Shown here piece by piece: positions 32,600 to 41,623 of a DNA stretch of 64,000 nucleotides. The first letter of the stretch is position 1. Every line of letters begins with the position of its first letter. The notes under the pieces are model-generated. The model saw only the letters and a list, made by a program, of their open reading frames with translations. It was not told where the DNA came from and did no database searches. Source of the stretch: Candidatus Melainabacteria bacterium. GTDB taxonomy: Bacteria; Cyanobacteriota; Vampirovibrionia; Obscuribacterales; Obscuribacteraceae. The stretch spans positions 1-64,000 of the forward strand of contig PLZS01000155.1 of NCBI GenBank assembly GCA_003153555.1, written 5' to 3'. Both the position numbers and the translations under genes were made by a program.

Positions 32600-33385
32600 C
32601 TACGAGCCTTGGAGGGTGTCTTTTCTTTGTTGCATGAGGCGCCCGATGCCTGACGGCTGCGGCGGGAGTTCTTGTCCCGTAGAGGGCGGCAGAGGCACTT
32701 GTGGGGCGTCTGGCATGACTGGCTTTTGAATTGGTGGTGGAGCCTGGTTTGACTGCAAAGGTCTGCCTAGAATTGGAATTGTTTCCGCTTGCTGTTGCTG
32801 CGATTGTTTTCTCTCGGGCTGTTTGGAAGCAGGCGCTGGAGCCGTCGAAGCTACGCCACCGGCATTATAGGCCTGATAGCGTCCGGACATATTCCACTTT
32901 CCTGTTGTTGCACTTTTGGCCATGGCTCTGAGCTGCTCGCCTTCAGCGTCTCTGTGTACGCGAAACAACAAATTCGCGTAGTTGCCCAGCAAATTGATGA
33001 CCTCAGGATGCTTTGACCCAAGCGCCTTTGTCTGCACCGAGAGCGCTTTTTTATACAAATTTTCTGCTTGTTCGAATTTGTCTTGCATGTGAAATAGCAT
33101 GGCCAGATTGTTCGCCAGAATGCCTACATCAGGATGCTCTGGTCCGATTGTCTGTTCGTAGATTTCCAGAGTACGTTGACACAGCGGCTCGGCCTGCGCG
33201 TATTTGCGTTGCTTGAAAAGCACTTCTGCCAGGCATTCAAGAGTAATCGTGACGCGTGGATCGTGGAGAGGAAAATCATCTGATTCCTGCAGAGCGGCGT
33301 ACCACAGCGATTCCGCGTGCTCTAGCTGATTTTGCTGAATGGCTCTTTCGGCCTGTTCCTTGTAGCTAAGCCATCTTTCTTCCAT
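32600..33385 (-). CDS. Tetratricopeptide repeat protein (kinesin light chain type)
   Basis: This 261-residue cytoplasmic protein has about four 42-residue TPR units of the kinesin light chain pattern, for example LAEVLFKQRKYAQAEPLCQR, NLAMLFHMQDKFEQAENLY and LLGNYANLLFRVHRDAEGEQ, within residues 5-150. The remaining 110 residues are a Pro/Gln-rich low-complexity tail (KQPERKQSQQQQAETIP). TPRs of this sort bind partner proteins. GAGGAAATT gives a good ribosome-binding site before the ATG. It lies 153 bases upstream of folK on the same strand; a functional link is not apparent. Confidence 0.85.
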   Translation of the reverse strand: MEERWLSYKEQAERAIQQNQLEHAESLWYAALQESDDFPLHDPRVTITLECLAEVLFKQRKYAQAEPLCQRTLEIYEQTIGPEHPDVGILANNLAMLFHMQDKFEQAENLYKKALSVQTKALGSKHPEVINLLGNYANLLFRVHRDAEGEQLRAMAKSATTGKWNMSGRYQAYNAGGVASTAPAPASKQPERKQSQQQQAETIPILGRPLQSNQAPPPIQKPVMPDAPQVPLPPSTGQELPPQPSGIGRLMQQRKDTLQGS

Positions 33386-33606
33386 GACGCAATTTCCTCA
33401 GGCTCGGAAACGACTTTCCCGTAGCAGCCAGTGGGATACCTGACTCTAATATACCAAGCGACAGTGGATTGCGATGCTTGAGGTCTGATTTTTCCGACCG
33501 TACTCCTTTGAAAACTGGTAGCAAAGTGGCTGCACACTGAAGACCAATTGAAGAGCTCAGTGCTGACTGCCAAATAGCGACAAGGTCATTGAGTCTCATG
33601 GAGCAC

Positions 33607-33735
33607 TTAAAAATTCGCGTAGATAAACGGCTCTCTTGGTAGCGAGAACCGATAAAGCAGGTAGTGAAAAAATATGCCGATTAGCAAACCGAGCGTGATC
33701 GACATTAAAGGATTGACCACGGATTCTTTCTTCAT
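33607..33735 (-). CDS. 42-residue single-span membrane peptide coupled to the acyltransferase pair
   Basis: The minus-strand ATG at 33735 shares one base with the stop of the upstream SGNH gene (TAATG), a strong sign of translational coupling. The peptide begins MKKESVVNPLMSITLGLLIG, continues with a hydrophobic run, and ends FSLPREPFIYANF. It has one membrane helix with positive residues at the N-terminus, so an N-in orientation is likely. Together with the MBOAT and SGNH proteins it may form a membrane complex, as small membrane subunits do in other O-acylation systems. The family is unknown to me. Position and coupling are the evidence. Confidence 0.75.
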   Translation of the reverse strand: MKKESVVNPLMSITLGLLIGIFFHYLLYRFSLPREPFIYANF

Positions 33736-34907
33736 TACTTAACTCCATTTGCCATTTCTGACACTTGTGCCGCTACTGATTCCATAAGCTTGGCACCACC
33801 TGAGCTACTAAGGTGGCAGTCATCGATAAAGTCTTCATCGACGTAATCGCCCCCGGCTTCAAGGGCTCGGCAGCCTAACTTTCTCCATAACCTATACGAT
33901 AATCGAGCCGCTTTGGTCAGTTGCTCTTGCTCAACTTGACTCAAAATTCGACGTACGTAATATGGATTATCTCTGACGGACACGAGCAGCACTCGTGAAC
34001 GCAGATGCGCAGGCACCTGGGCTGCCATGGATTGTTCTAGAATATTGAGATGGTTCTCTGAGACTCGCCACTGATTGGGCTTGACTTGCTCATAAATCCA
34101 ATTGAAACGACTTACAATTCTGGGATGATCGATAGCAGGATTGAAGTTATAAAAGCGCGTTTTGACTGGAAGCACCGGTGGATCAATATCAGGAAGATCC
34201 CTTCTTGGTGTTAAGAAGTTTGCTGATGTGCCTTGCGTCCAAACGGTGAAGAATGACTTGTAGCCGATAGTTGTCCACAGATCTCGGAAATAGAAAAGCG
34301 AATCAAGATACGAACCCAACTTATATTCTTCGAGCGCGCCCTTGGCGACAGTTGGGTAAAGACGTGAATCTAAGCGTTGTTGTATGGACGGAAGTGGGGG
34401 CAATAGATTTTTGTAATAAGCGTCCCACCAATATGGGTAACCTTGGTATGGGTCGTCAACCTCATTGACCGCGCAGTATTCTGAGTCAGCCACGTAAAAA
34501 ACTGAGTCATACTTCTGCGTCAACGATAAAAACGCGATATAAGGACCTGATAGCGGCGGCATCAGGGATTGAGCGAAATTGAGAACCTTGTATTCGGGTC
34601 CAAGTTTATTTTGCAGCTTTTCTGTCCAAAGATCTTTTCCTTGCCCTTTTCCCATAGCAACTGAATTGCCGCCGACAATGACCACCTTCTTTCCGCTATC
34701 CAGAGACTCTTTTGCCATTGATATCATTTGCGACATCGTCGGATAGAAATATGTTTCTGCGTTGAGCAGTCGGTGAAAACGTCTGAAGTTCTGAAATTGA
34801 TTATGAAGGGCGCAGTCACGTCCGGCGAAACAACAAGCTGCGAAACCAATGACGAACGCAATCAAGAAGACCGGTGCATTTATTCTTGCTCGCAAATTTT
34901 TCCACAT
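33735..34907 (-). CDS. AlgJ/DltD-like SGNH acyltransferase or esterase, membrane anchored
   Basis: This protein of about 390 residues has an N-terminal membrane anchor (NAPVFLIAFVIGFAACCFAG) and an extracytoplasmic SGNH domain. Block I reads KVVIVGGNSVAMGKGQG with the nucleophilic Ser, and the C-terminal DEDFIDDCHLSSSGGAK provides the Asp/His pair. Paired with an MBOAT protein, such enzymes finish O-acetylation of surface polysaccharides (alginate AlgJ/AlgX type). I start it at ATG 34907, two bases after the MBOAT stop. The frame is open to 35324, but those extra 139 residues would overlap the MBOAT gene and look non-coding. Confidence 0.8.
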   Translation of the reverse strand: MWKNLRARINAPVFLIAFVIGFAACCFAGRDCALHNQFQNFRRFHRLLNAETYFYPTMSQMISMAKESLDSGKKVVIVGGNSVAMGKGQGKDLWTEKLQNKLGPEYKVLNFAQSLMPPLSGPYIAFLSLTQKYDSVFYVADSEYCAVNEVDDPYQGYPYWWDAYYKNLLPPLPSIQQRLDSRLYPTVAKGALEEYKLGSYLDSLFYFRDLWTTIGYKSFFTVWTQGTSANFLTPRRDLPDIDPPVLPVKTRFYNFNPAIDHPRIVSRFNWIYEQVKPNQWRVSENHLNILEQSMAAQVPAHLRSRVLLVSVRDNPYYVRRILSQVEQEQLTKAARLSYRLWRKLGCRALEAGGDYVDEDFIDDCHLSSSGGAKLMESVAAQVSEMANGVK

Positions 34908-34909
34908 GC

Positions 34910-36115
34910 TCACTCCAATACCGCTGGAGAAAATAAGAGGCGAAGCATTTCTAGCGCCTGTGGAATCGGATAGAAAAACAACAACCAGCCGAAACTGACA
35001 TAGCAAAATGTGGTCAACCACGCGGTTGCTGGTAACTTGTCGAAGACTTGACCGAGTGCCCTTCCCAGTCTCCCGAAATTTTTTCGATAAGTTACTGCAA
35101 GCGTTAATCCAATCCCGTGATAAAGCCCCCAGAACAAGAAATTCCAAGCAGCGCCATGCCACAGACCGCACAATGCAAATGCAACAATGGCGTTGAGGAC
35201 GGTGCGACCTGTCCCGTGCCGCGAGCCGCCTAGAGGTATGTAAACATAGTCCCGCACCCACAGGCTCAACGAGATGTGCCAACGGTGCCAAAACTCTTGC
35301 ATACTTCGAGCCACATAAGGCCAATTAAAGTTGATAGGTAATTCTATCCCGAGCATTCGAGCGATACCGATGGCAATATCACTGTATCCACTAAAATCAA
35401 AGTAGATTCGAAAAGCCAGGGCGAACAGAAGAAACCATCTTTCCGGCACGGAAATGTACGCGAAGCGGGGAGTAGTGGCGGTGATGTACAGAGTAAGATT
35501 GTCCGCTAGAACAATTTTCTTGAAAAATCCACCGGCCACTTGAACCAAACCTTGGGCAAAATCTTTGGCGTTTGCTTCCTTTTTTCCTATTTCAAGAGCG
35601 GGCAGGAAGTTCTCGTAGCGTTTGATTGGCCCTGCCACTAAAGAAGGAAAGAAGATTGCGAATTGAAGAAAGTGCAGAGGTTTTTTTATGACTTCGGTGC
35701 CTTTACTGACGTCCCACAAATAGTGAACAAATTCAAAAAGGAAGAAGCTTATTGCTAGTGGTGGGGCTGCTGGCAAGAAGGTGTTAACCGCCGCATCCAG
35801 ATCTTTGCCACCATTCTGAAATATTGCACCGAGGACCTCTCGGCAAATAAAGTGAGAGTATTTATAAAAGACCAGCGCAGAAACGCAAACTATGATGCCG
35901 AAAAATTGCGCGCTACGATATTTTGCACGAGCAAGCAAATACGTTAAGACACCAAGAACAACTATCGGTAGCACACCCGCAGCGCCTGCAAAGTGTGTGT
36001 GAAAGATAATGCAGAACGCCACCAACAGAACTGTTCGGAGCTTGGAATCCGATATGGCGTAGAATGCGAGAAAAACTGTGACGGCGCTGACAAACCAGTA
36101 CGTTGAAAAAATCAT
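34910..36115 (-). CDS. MBOAT family O-acyltransferase (AlgI-like)
   Basis: This 401-residue polytopic membrane protein has the MBOAT hallmarks QEFWHRWHISLSLWVRDYVY, IPLGGSRHG and, with the invariant catalytic His, LCGLWHGAAWNFLFWGLYHG. MBOAT proteins move acyl groups (often acetyl) across the membrane to modify surface glycans. About ten helices are visible, beginning directly at the N-terminus. The next genes downstream are a membrane SGNH protein and a 42-residue peptide, all coupled, giving a compact O-acylation unit. No polysaccharide synthase is adjacent, so the glycan is unknown; the O-antigen ligase-like gene at 15009 is a remote candidate. Confidence 0.9.
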   Translation of the reverse strand: MIFSTYWFVSAVTVFLAFYAISDSKLRTVLLVAFCIIFHTHFAGAAGVLPIVVLGVLTYLLARAKYRSAQFFGIIVCVSALVFYKYSHFICREVLGAIFQNGGKDLDAAVNTFLPAAPPLAISFFLFEFVHYLWDVSKGTEVIKKPLHFLQFAIFFPSLVAGPIKRYENFLPALEIGKKEANAKDFAQGLVQVAGGFFKKIVLADNLTLYITATTPRFAYISVPERWFLLFALAFRIYFDFSGYSDIAIGIARMLGIELPINFNWPYVARSMQEFWHRWHISLSLWVRDYVYIPLGGSRHGTGRTVLNAIVAFALCGLWHGAAWNFLFWGLYHGIGLTLAVTYRKNFGRLGRALGQVFDKLPATAWLTTFCYVSFGWLLFFYPIPQALEMLRLLFSPAVLE

Positions 36116-36240
36116 CGCTTCTGCCCTGTATCTCAGCCTATGCTATGACGAGAATCGATCTTAAATCTTAGCCTAATCATGAGCTTCCCGACTATTGGAA
36201 TTCCAACTTTCGAGCGGTTCGTAGGCGAGAAAACGCAATC

Positions 36241-36957
36241 TTATTTGCTTTCGACCGATAACGGCATAGGAGCAAGGATTGCATCCATTACTTCTTTCGT
36301 ATTCGCGAGCGACTTAAACAAATATTCTGGATCAGTTGACTCAAGTTCATGCCAAGCAGTTCTACCGGTATTCACGGCAATACATTTAGCGCCATATCCT
36401 TTTGCACAATAAACATCATTGACGCTGTCTCCGATGATCACGAGCTCGTCTGGTTGAAAGCGAATTTTAAAGTGTGCTTCGGCGCGTTTGGCGGCCACGG
36501 CGGGAAGTTCTAGACGGTTAGCCGAATCGGAGCCATAAGCACCAAGTGAAAAGTGTTTGTTCAAACCAAATTGGTCTAGTTTCATGCGTGCGCCGCGTTC
36601 CACATTCCCAGTCAGCAAACCAAGATACATGTCGCTGTGATTGGCAATTGCTTCAATCAACTCGTAAACGCCCTCATGCACTATGTAGTGCTTTGAGGCG
36701 AGGATTTCTTCTTCAAGAAGCTCAAGATACAGATCGAGAACTTTCACGATCGCGTCCGGAATCTCATCAGTTGGCATCTCTGAGGCAGTGAAAATTTCGG
36801 TCAGGATCTGGGGATCTGTTTTGCCGGACATCGTGATCTTGATATGATGTTTCGGGATCTTATAAAGTTTATGCAAAACTCGTTGAATGGCCCGTCTTCC
36901 AGCACCATCAGAAGAGATCATCGTTTCATCAATGTCGAACAATACTAGTCTTTGCAA
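36241..36957 (-). CDS. HAD-superfamily phosphatase (phosphoglycolate phosphatase-like)
   Basis: This 238-residue cytoplasmic hydrolase has the four HAD motifs: LVLFDIDETMISSDG with the nucleophile Asp and acid/base Asp, LGLLTGNVE as motif II, a Lys in the cap-distal region, and LVIIGDSVNDVYCAKGYG as motif IV with the magnesium-binding Asp residues. A helical cap of about 70 residues follows motif I, as in Gph-like enzymes. The substrate could be phosphoglycolate or another small phosphate ester; the sequence does not settle it. It precedes the MBOAT gene by 125 bases on the same strand and is probably a separate unit. Confidence 0.85.
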   Translation of the reverse strand: MQRLVLFDIDETMISSDGAGRRAIQRVLHKLYKIPKHHIKITMSGKTDPQILTEIFTASEMPTDEIPDAIVKVLDLYLELLEEEILASKHYIVHEGVYELIEAIANHSDMYLGLLTGNVERGARMKLDQFGLNKHFSLGAYGSDSANRLELPAVAAKRAEAHFKIRFQPDELVIIGDSVNDVYCAKGYGAKCIAVNTGRTAWHELESTDPEYLFKSLANTKEVMDAILAPMPLSVESK

Positions 36958-37260
36958 GTCTTCGCTCCCGCGTTTAAAAGCCAGTTTATATTATCACTTG
37001 TAGGCAAGCTGTGCGTTTGGCTGATTGCACTTTCTTCGTTCAACTCGACATTTGCGTGTCATCCCTGGACAAATTTTCGATCAAGAGATGTAGTCCAAAA
37101 ACTTCTTGAGTACACCATCAGTGGTGCATATTTGGCTGGTGGTACCACACTGCTTGAAGTCCAAGAGTACAGGCAGCACGTCAAGGCTAAGTTGGCGCTC
37201 TTGGGGTTGGCGCTCTTGGGTTAGATGCCGGCAAAGATGCCGGCGCTCCCAGGCTTTAGA
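36958..37260. other. Intergenic region with a GCCGGC hairpin repeat
   Basis: This 303-base spacer separates the diguanylate cyclase stop from the HAD gene start, both minus strand. It contains the sequence TTGGCGCTCTTGGG twice around 37192-37220 and the hairpin at 37227-37244. A plus-strand open frame at 36952-37224 starts with TTG inside the HAD gene, has no ribosome-binding site and is not called. Confidence 0.5.
37227..37244. repeat. GCCGGC-AAAGAT-GCCGGC hairpin, REP-like
   Basis: Two copies of the self-complementary hexamer GCCGGC flank a six-base loop 16 bases after the stop of the diguanylate cyclase gene. With its flank (GGGAGC on the minus strand) it belongs to the same AGILPA-type repeat family as the copies at 728-787. 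It may also help to end transcription, though no T-run follows. Confidence 0.5.
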
Positions 37261-40146
37261 CTAGTTGCGGATTTGATTGATCTTGGACAGCTTAGTGTCA
37301 GGATCTTGATCGCGATTGACTGCCGGAGTGATGATCGGAATTGTCGTTGAAGTCGGTGGTTGGTTGATCACCACACCTTCTCCTAAGTCCACAGGACTTG
37401 GTTCATTCTCATACAAGCGCACTTGATCTCTGCCGCTGTTCTTCGCTACATAGAGCGCTTTGTCTGCGTTCTCGATCAGCTCAGCCATCTCCATTGCGTG
37501 TTTCGGAAAGGAGGCTGCACCGATCGAAGTCGTGATCCGTCCAAGTCCAGGCACCGGTGTGTTGCGAATTTGACTGCAAAGTCTGTCGGCGATCAAAGCT
37601 GCCTCAAGCAAGGATGTTTCAGGAAGAATAATAGCGAACTCTTCGCCACCATACCTGGCTGCAGTGTCGCCTGATCTGAGCAAAGTCTTGAGAATACAAG
37701 CGATTTGGCGGATAGCAGCGTCACCGACAGGGTGACCAAATCTATCGTTGATCAGCTTTAGTTTGTCCAAGTCGATCATAAGCAGCGAGCAATGTGTGCT
37801 CTTTCTTTTCGCCAGTCTGATTTCTTCGCACAAACGGTTCTTGAAGTAAATGTGGTTGTAGAGACCGGTGAGTCCGTCCGTGATCGCTTGATGCTTTACT
37901 TGCGCGAACAGGTGAGCATGCGTGATTGCGATCGCTACCTGGTCGGCAATAGCGGCTACCAATTGTATTTCGCTCGCGTTCCATGTTCTGGCATCGGCGC
38001 ATTGGTGCACCATCAGCAAACCTACAAGTCGATTTTCATGCAGCAGTGGTGCGGCGATCATCGATTGCGAACCAACTTGATCTAAGAAATCTTTGAAAGG
38101 AAGTGTGCGACTGTCTTGAAATACATTGTTGATCACCGCTATAGGTGCTTCTCTCAACGTTGTCGCGGCCTGCATGATCGGCGCACCCCACTCGTCTTCA
38201 GGGACGCTGTCGTCCATGATTTCGTCGAGGTTGATTCCAAGCAAGGTGTTATTGCCAGGAAGAATGCGATTCAGTCCGATATTAGGATGAAAGTCCAACT
38301 CGTCCGAATACATATTCAGACCCTTGACCGAAGCTAGTTGCGGCAAGTGGAATTCATGTGTGACGACAAGCGGTCCTTCTGTTCGTGGTTGAGCGATTTG
38401 AATGCGGTCAACGCCGAGCGCTTTGCCCAGCTCTTGGGTGACGGTATTGAGAATAGTGTCCAGATCAAGCGAGCTGCGCACTGAACGAACGATGTGATTG
38501 ATCAGTAGTTCTTGCTCAGCCATGGTTTTAGTGCGGTTGTACAAGCGAGCATGTTCCATCGCCAATGTGACGTGTCTAGTGACCGCCTCAACCAGCTCCA
38601 ACTCATAGTCTGACCAGACTCTCAAGGAATCGCATTGATGAACGAGAATCAGACCGAGTGGTCCAGTCTTTGTCGTGATCGGGCAGGCGATCAACGATTT
38701 GATCGAGCGCCAGTCATCAGGAGAGTTTTTCGAATTCTCAAATAGTGGTGTCGGACCTCGATCATCCAGGACGTCTAAAGAGAGGATGGAGCCTTGCTCT
38801 ATGATCATCTGCATGACGCTGTCTTTGGTGATTCTGATTGATTTGTTTTGCAGCGGTTCGCCGCCTAGCTTTTCATCCCACCAAACATAGTTGAATACCA
38901 ACTCATCGTCGGAGATATCCACCGTGTCTTTCGTATCGAGTAGAGCCAGACAGCATCTGCTTGCTGAGAGAGCTTGTCCCAATTCGCGGACAGTGGTATT
39001 CAGAATTTCATTGATATCTAATGATTGGCGAATCGACTCGGACAATTTTTCGATCATCGCTTTTTGATCTTGACCAACTTCAAGTCTGGTAGCCATCTGA
39101 TTGAATGCTCGTGCCAGCAATCCAAGCTCGTCCCGTGCCGGAACGTGGACTCTCTTGGTCAAATCTCCGCGTCCGATTGCCAGTGCTTCTCGCACCAAGA
39201 CGTGGATAGTGCGCGTGAAGTGGCTGGTGACCAGATAAGCCAGTCCCACCGAGATGCCGATTGCGCATCCCGCCAAGCAAATCATGATGAATAGCCAATC
39301 GTGCGCAGCACCATATATAGCATCAGTCGGAACACCGACTACTACTAGCCAACCAGTCTCAGGCACACGGTCGAAGGCGTAGGCGCGAGGAGTCGGATCG
39401 GCGATGCCGACAGCTTCGATGGTGCCTCTCGTCGTCTTGGACGCGGCTGTGACGGTCTTAGCGTGAGAGAAGTCTTTGCCTTCCCAGTAATCATTTTGCA
39501 GAGTGCGAGCGACGACTCGCTTTGTGTCGTCTACAACCGCAACGATGTTGCCGTTGTTTTCTCCGAGTCCAAGAAATAGGTTGAGAACAGCTTTCGGTTC
39601 TATCGATGCCACTAGAACGCCTTTCAGTTCACCGTTGGCGAATATGGGGGCGCCAGCTAGAATAGCGGGTTTGCCGCTGATCGGAGAATGCTCGTATCCC
39701 GAAATAATCGGTGTTTTTGTTTTAGCGACTTTGTTATAGAACTGGGCGCCAGAAAGAAGAACCGATGCTTTTTTCGTCGTCGGTATGGCAGATGTGCTCA
39801 GCCAGACTTCTCCAGATGGACTGAACAATGTGATTTCTGTCCAGGAAGGCTGCGCCTGTAGTGCCGTGGCAAAAACTTTCTTTGACGTCTCAAGATTCAA
39901 TTGTTGCACTGCGTGCACAGAGGCAATTGCTTTGACCGTGCTCAACTGGGCCTTAGTCCATTGGCCCAAAGTGCGCACTGAGATCGCAGCTTGGAAGGTT
40001 GTGGCTCTCTGAGCTTCGTTCTTAAGGGTGCGGTACTCTTTCCATAACGAAAAACTGCCAATGGCAAGCAGCGGAGCCGCCACGCCAAGGCAGAGAAGTA
40101 GCATTCTTGTTCGGATGTTGAGTCGAGTTGGAAATTCTACATGCAC
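37261..40146 (-). CDS. Diguanylate cyclase with Cache, HAMP and two GAF domains
   Basis: This 961-residue membrane sensor makes cyclic di-GMP. A membrane helix lies at about 14-34 (MLLLCLGVAAPLLAIGSF). A periplasmic dCache-type domain spans about 40-285, with a second helix near 288-312. HAMP spans about 313-365 (LARAFNQMATRLEVGQDQ). Two similar GAF domains span about 375-540 and 560-770. The GGDEF domain from about 790 has DGLTGLYNHIYFKNRL and the active-site YGGEEF. The inhibitory I-site RxxD is present five residues upstream (RSGDTAARYGGEEF), so product feedback is likely. The C-terminal 45 residues are a polar tail. Start GTG 40146 is nominal. No EAL domain is present. Confidence 0.93.
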   Translation of the reverse strand: MHVEFPTRLNIRTRMLLLCLGVAAPLLAIGSFSLWKEYRTLKNEAQRATTFQAAISVRTLGQWTKAQLSTVKAIASVHAVQQLNLETSKKVFATALQAQPSWTEITLFSPSGEVWLSTSAIPTTKKASVLLSGAQFYNKVAKTKTPIISGYEHSPISGKPAILAGAPIFANGELKGVLVASIEPKAVLNLFLGLGENNGNIVAVVDDTKRVVARTLQNDYWEGKDFSHAKTVTAASKTTRGTIEAVGIADPTPRAYAFDRVPETGWLVVVGVPTDAIYGAAHDWLFIMICLAGCAIGISVGLAYLVTSHFTRTIHVLVREALAIGRGDLTKRVHVPARDELGLLARAFNQMATRLEVGQDQKAMIEKLSESIRQSLDINEILNTTVRELGQALSASRCCLALLDTKDTVDISDDELVFNYVWWDEKLGGEPLQNKSIRITKDSVMQMIIEQGSILSLDVLDDRGPTPLFENSKNSPDDWRSIKSLIACPITTKTGPLGLILVHQCDSLRVWSDYELELVEAVTRHVTLAMEHARLYNRTKTMAEQELLINHIVRSVRSSLDLDTILNTVTQELGKALGVDRIQIAQPRTEGPLVVTHEFHLPQLASVKGLNMYSDELDFHPNIGLNRILPGNNTLLGINLDEIMDDSVPEDEWGAPIMQAATTLREAPIAVINNVFQDSRTLPFKDFLDQVGSQSMIAAPLLHENRLVGLLMVHQCADARTWNASEIQLVAAIADQVAIAITHAHLFAQVKHQAITDGLTGLYNHIYFKNRLCEEIRLAKRKSTHCSLLMIDLDKLKLINDRFGHPVGDAAIRQIACILKTLLRSGDTAARYGGEEFAIILPETSLLEAALIADRLCSQIRNTPVPGLGRITTSIGAASFPKHAMEMAELIENADKALYVAKNSGRDQVRLYENEPSPVDLGEGVVINQPPTSTTIPIITPAVNRDQDPDTKLSKINQIRN

Positions 40147-40183
40147 AGAATTTTTCCTATGGTCCAGCAGTGACCGTGTTGCT

Positions 40184-40195
40184 TATCCGAGGATA
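40184..40195. promoter_or_regulatory. TATCC-GA-GGATA inverted repeat upstream of diguanylate cyclase
   Basis: The site lies 38 bases before the cyclase start. The same 13 bases TATCCGAGGATAG also occur at 25824-25836, 73 bases before the decarboxylase start. Both are upstream of minus-strand genes. A shared regulator is possible, but a 13-base match in 64 kb is not rare. Confidence 0.25.
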
Positions 40196-40290
40196 GTCTA
40201 TGCAGCAAGCTGCTCGACTTATCTTGAAAACCGGACGCCTCGAGAATTATAATTGTTATCTAAATAAGTGAAAGGCCTTGTTTGGTTTGG

Positions 40291-40310
40291 TAACGACTAA
40301 TTCGTCGTTA
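40291..40310. terminator. Hairpin after the pseudo-M50 gene
   Basis: TAACGAC (40291-40297) and GTCGTTA (40304-40310) form a perfect 7-bp stem with a 6-base loop 19 bases after the stop of the gene at 40329. No T-run follows on the minus strand, so termination strength is doubtful. Confidence 0.35.
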
Positions 40311-40328
40311 AGGGTGGGATTTCACGCA

Positions 40329-41603
40329 TTAGAATCTATTAGTAGTTTGAACCAGCCTTCGGCCACTGCGGCGCTCTTCGACTGAAACCAGACACTCATA
40401 AGCCCTCTCAACGTCCAAGGGCACCTTGTTTTCGAGATCCAGAGTTAAACCCATGTGCATGGCCAGGAGAATTTCCTCCCCAGCGTGTTCTTTTTTGCCT
40501 TGAGCGAGGAAAACGTCAACTTTCACCATGCGTGCCACCAGGCAGGCATGATCAAATTCCAGTGCCCGTTCAGACAGGTTCAGGGCGCCGATCACGTCTC
40601 CTTCAGCAAAGGCTGCGCAAGCAGCAGCAGCAAGAAGACTGCCTTTGAGGTCGCCATCCACTCCGGGATGGTCTGAGGTGAATGTGAACGCCTTACGCGC
40701 AGATTTATAGTCCCGTCTGCGATAAAGAATTAGTGATTCCAAAAAGTTGGCATAAAGTGATTGCCCAAAATTGTCGCGCAGGCGTTTCAGCTGTTTCTTG
40801 GCTTGGCGACGAAGCCCTGCTTTGTCGTAAAGCAAGCCGACTTTGCAGACCAATCGGGGGCTGTCAGGATAGGTCTGCATGTTTGACAGAGCCTCACGTA
40901 GCTCTTCATTGGCATTTGGTCTAGACAGTTCCGAGAACCACAGGCGCACTTTGCTGTAGCGCATGAACAGCACGAACAATGTGGCGAGAACGATATGCAC
41001 CGCAACTAGTGGCAAGCGCTGATCCACCGCTCCATCTGTAAAAGCAATCTGCCAGCGCACACTGCCCAGTCCAGCGATCGATAAAAGTGGATCGGCGATC
41101 AAGTTCAGTGCTAGCAGAAAGACTGATGTATAGCCAATTATGGTGGCGAAAAATGGATGCGGCTTGAAAAAGAGGGCTGGTAAGAGACAGAGCGCTAGAA
41201 CGCTGGTGGCGATAGAGCCTGAGAACAAGACTGGGATTATGTAGTCAGTTGGCAAACCGGCAGGCAAGACGTGGTACCAGAGAAGCCCGTAGCTGAAGGA
41301 CCTGACATAACCGCCAAGCAGGTCGCAAACCATTGAAGTAGCGCGCAGGTCGAGCAGCAGAGTCAGAGGAAAGATGAGGAAGACGACTACTCGCCAGGCG
41401 AAGGCTCGGTCTTCTTCATTTAAATCTTCTTTGGTCAGCCTGTCACGTTCGGACCACAACCGCCAGATCGTGTTTAGTCCCACGAGTGCTGTTACGCCGG
41501 TCACGCACCACAGGTATACGTCATTCATGTTCATAGTGTTGATAAGGTTGCCGGTTCGGTAAAAAATGTACTCAATTGGCTTGTCATTATAGGTGTCGCT
41601 CAC
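40329..41603 (-). CDS. M50-like membrane protein lacking the zinc motif (pseudo-peptidase), with TPR-like C-terminus
   Basis: This 424-residue protein is a paralogue of its upstream neighbour: SFSYGLLWYHVLPAGLPTDY aligns with EFHYGILWGYVVPSGIFTPE there. Without gaps, the neighbour's zinc motif HECGH (63-67) aligns with DLRAT (85-89), so both His and the catalytic Glu are lost. It keeps about six membrane helices (30-230) and a C-terminal helical region with TPR-like units (LVCKVGLLYDKAGLRRQAKK, then FLESLILYRRRDYKSARKAF). It cannot be a zinc peptidase; a regulatory or chaperone partner of the active paralogue is likely. It starts with GTG 20 bases after that gene, at the end of the rpmI-rplT-tatC run. 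Confidence 0.85.
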   Translation of the reverse strand: MSDTYNDKPIEYIFYRTGNLINTMNMNDVYLWCVTGVTALVGLNTIWRLWSERDRLTKEDLNEEDRAFAWRVVVFLIFPLTLLLDLRATSMVCDLLGGYVRSFSYGLLWYHVLPAGLPTDYIIPVLFSGSIATSVLALCLLPALFFKPHPFFATIIGYTSVFLLALNLIADPLLSIAGLGSVRWQIAFTDGAVDQRLPLVAVHIVLATLFVLFMRYSKVRLWFSELSRPNANEELREALSNMQTYPDSPRLVCKVGLLYDKAGLRRQAKKQLKRLRDNFGQSLYANFLESLILYRRRDYKSARKAFTFTSDHPGVDGDLKGSLLAAAACAAFAEGDVIGALNLSERALEFDHACLVARMVKVDVFLAQGKKEHAGEEILLAMHMGLTLDLENKVPLDVERAYECLVSVEERRSGRRLVQTTNRF

Positions 41604-41623
41604 ATGACAAGCCTGAGAAGAAT

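Noticed and set aside
34908-35324. N-terminal 139 residues of the longest SGNH frame
   Set aside because: They overlap the MBOAT gene and resemble its antisense-like frame; the ATG at 34907 directly follows the MBOAT stop and starts the membrane anchor.
36952-37224. 90-residue plus-strand frame with a hydrophobic N-terminus
   Set aside because: It starts with TTG inside the HAD gene, has no ribosome-binding site and contains the GCGCTCTTGG repeat.
25824-40195. Shared TATCC-GA-GGATA site as proof of a common regulon
   Set aside because: A 13-base match between two places in 64 kb is expected by chance; it is kept only as a low-confidence site.
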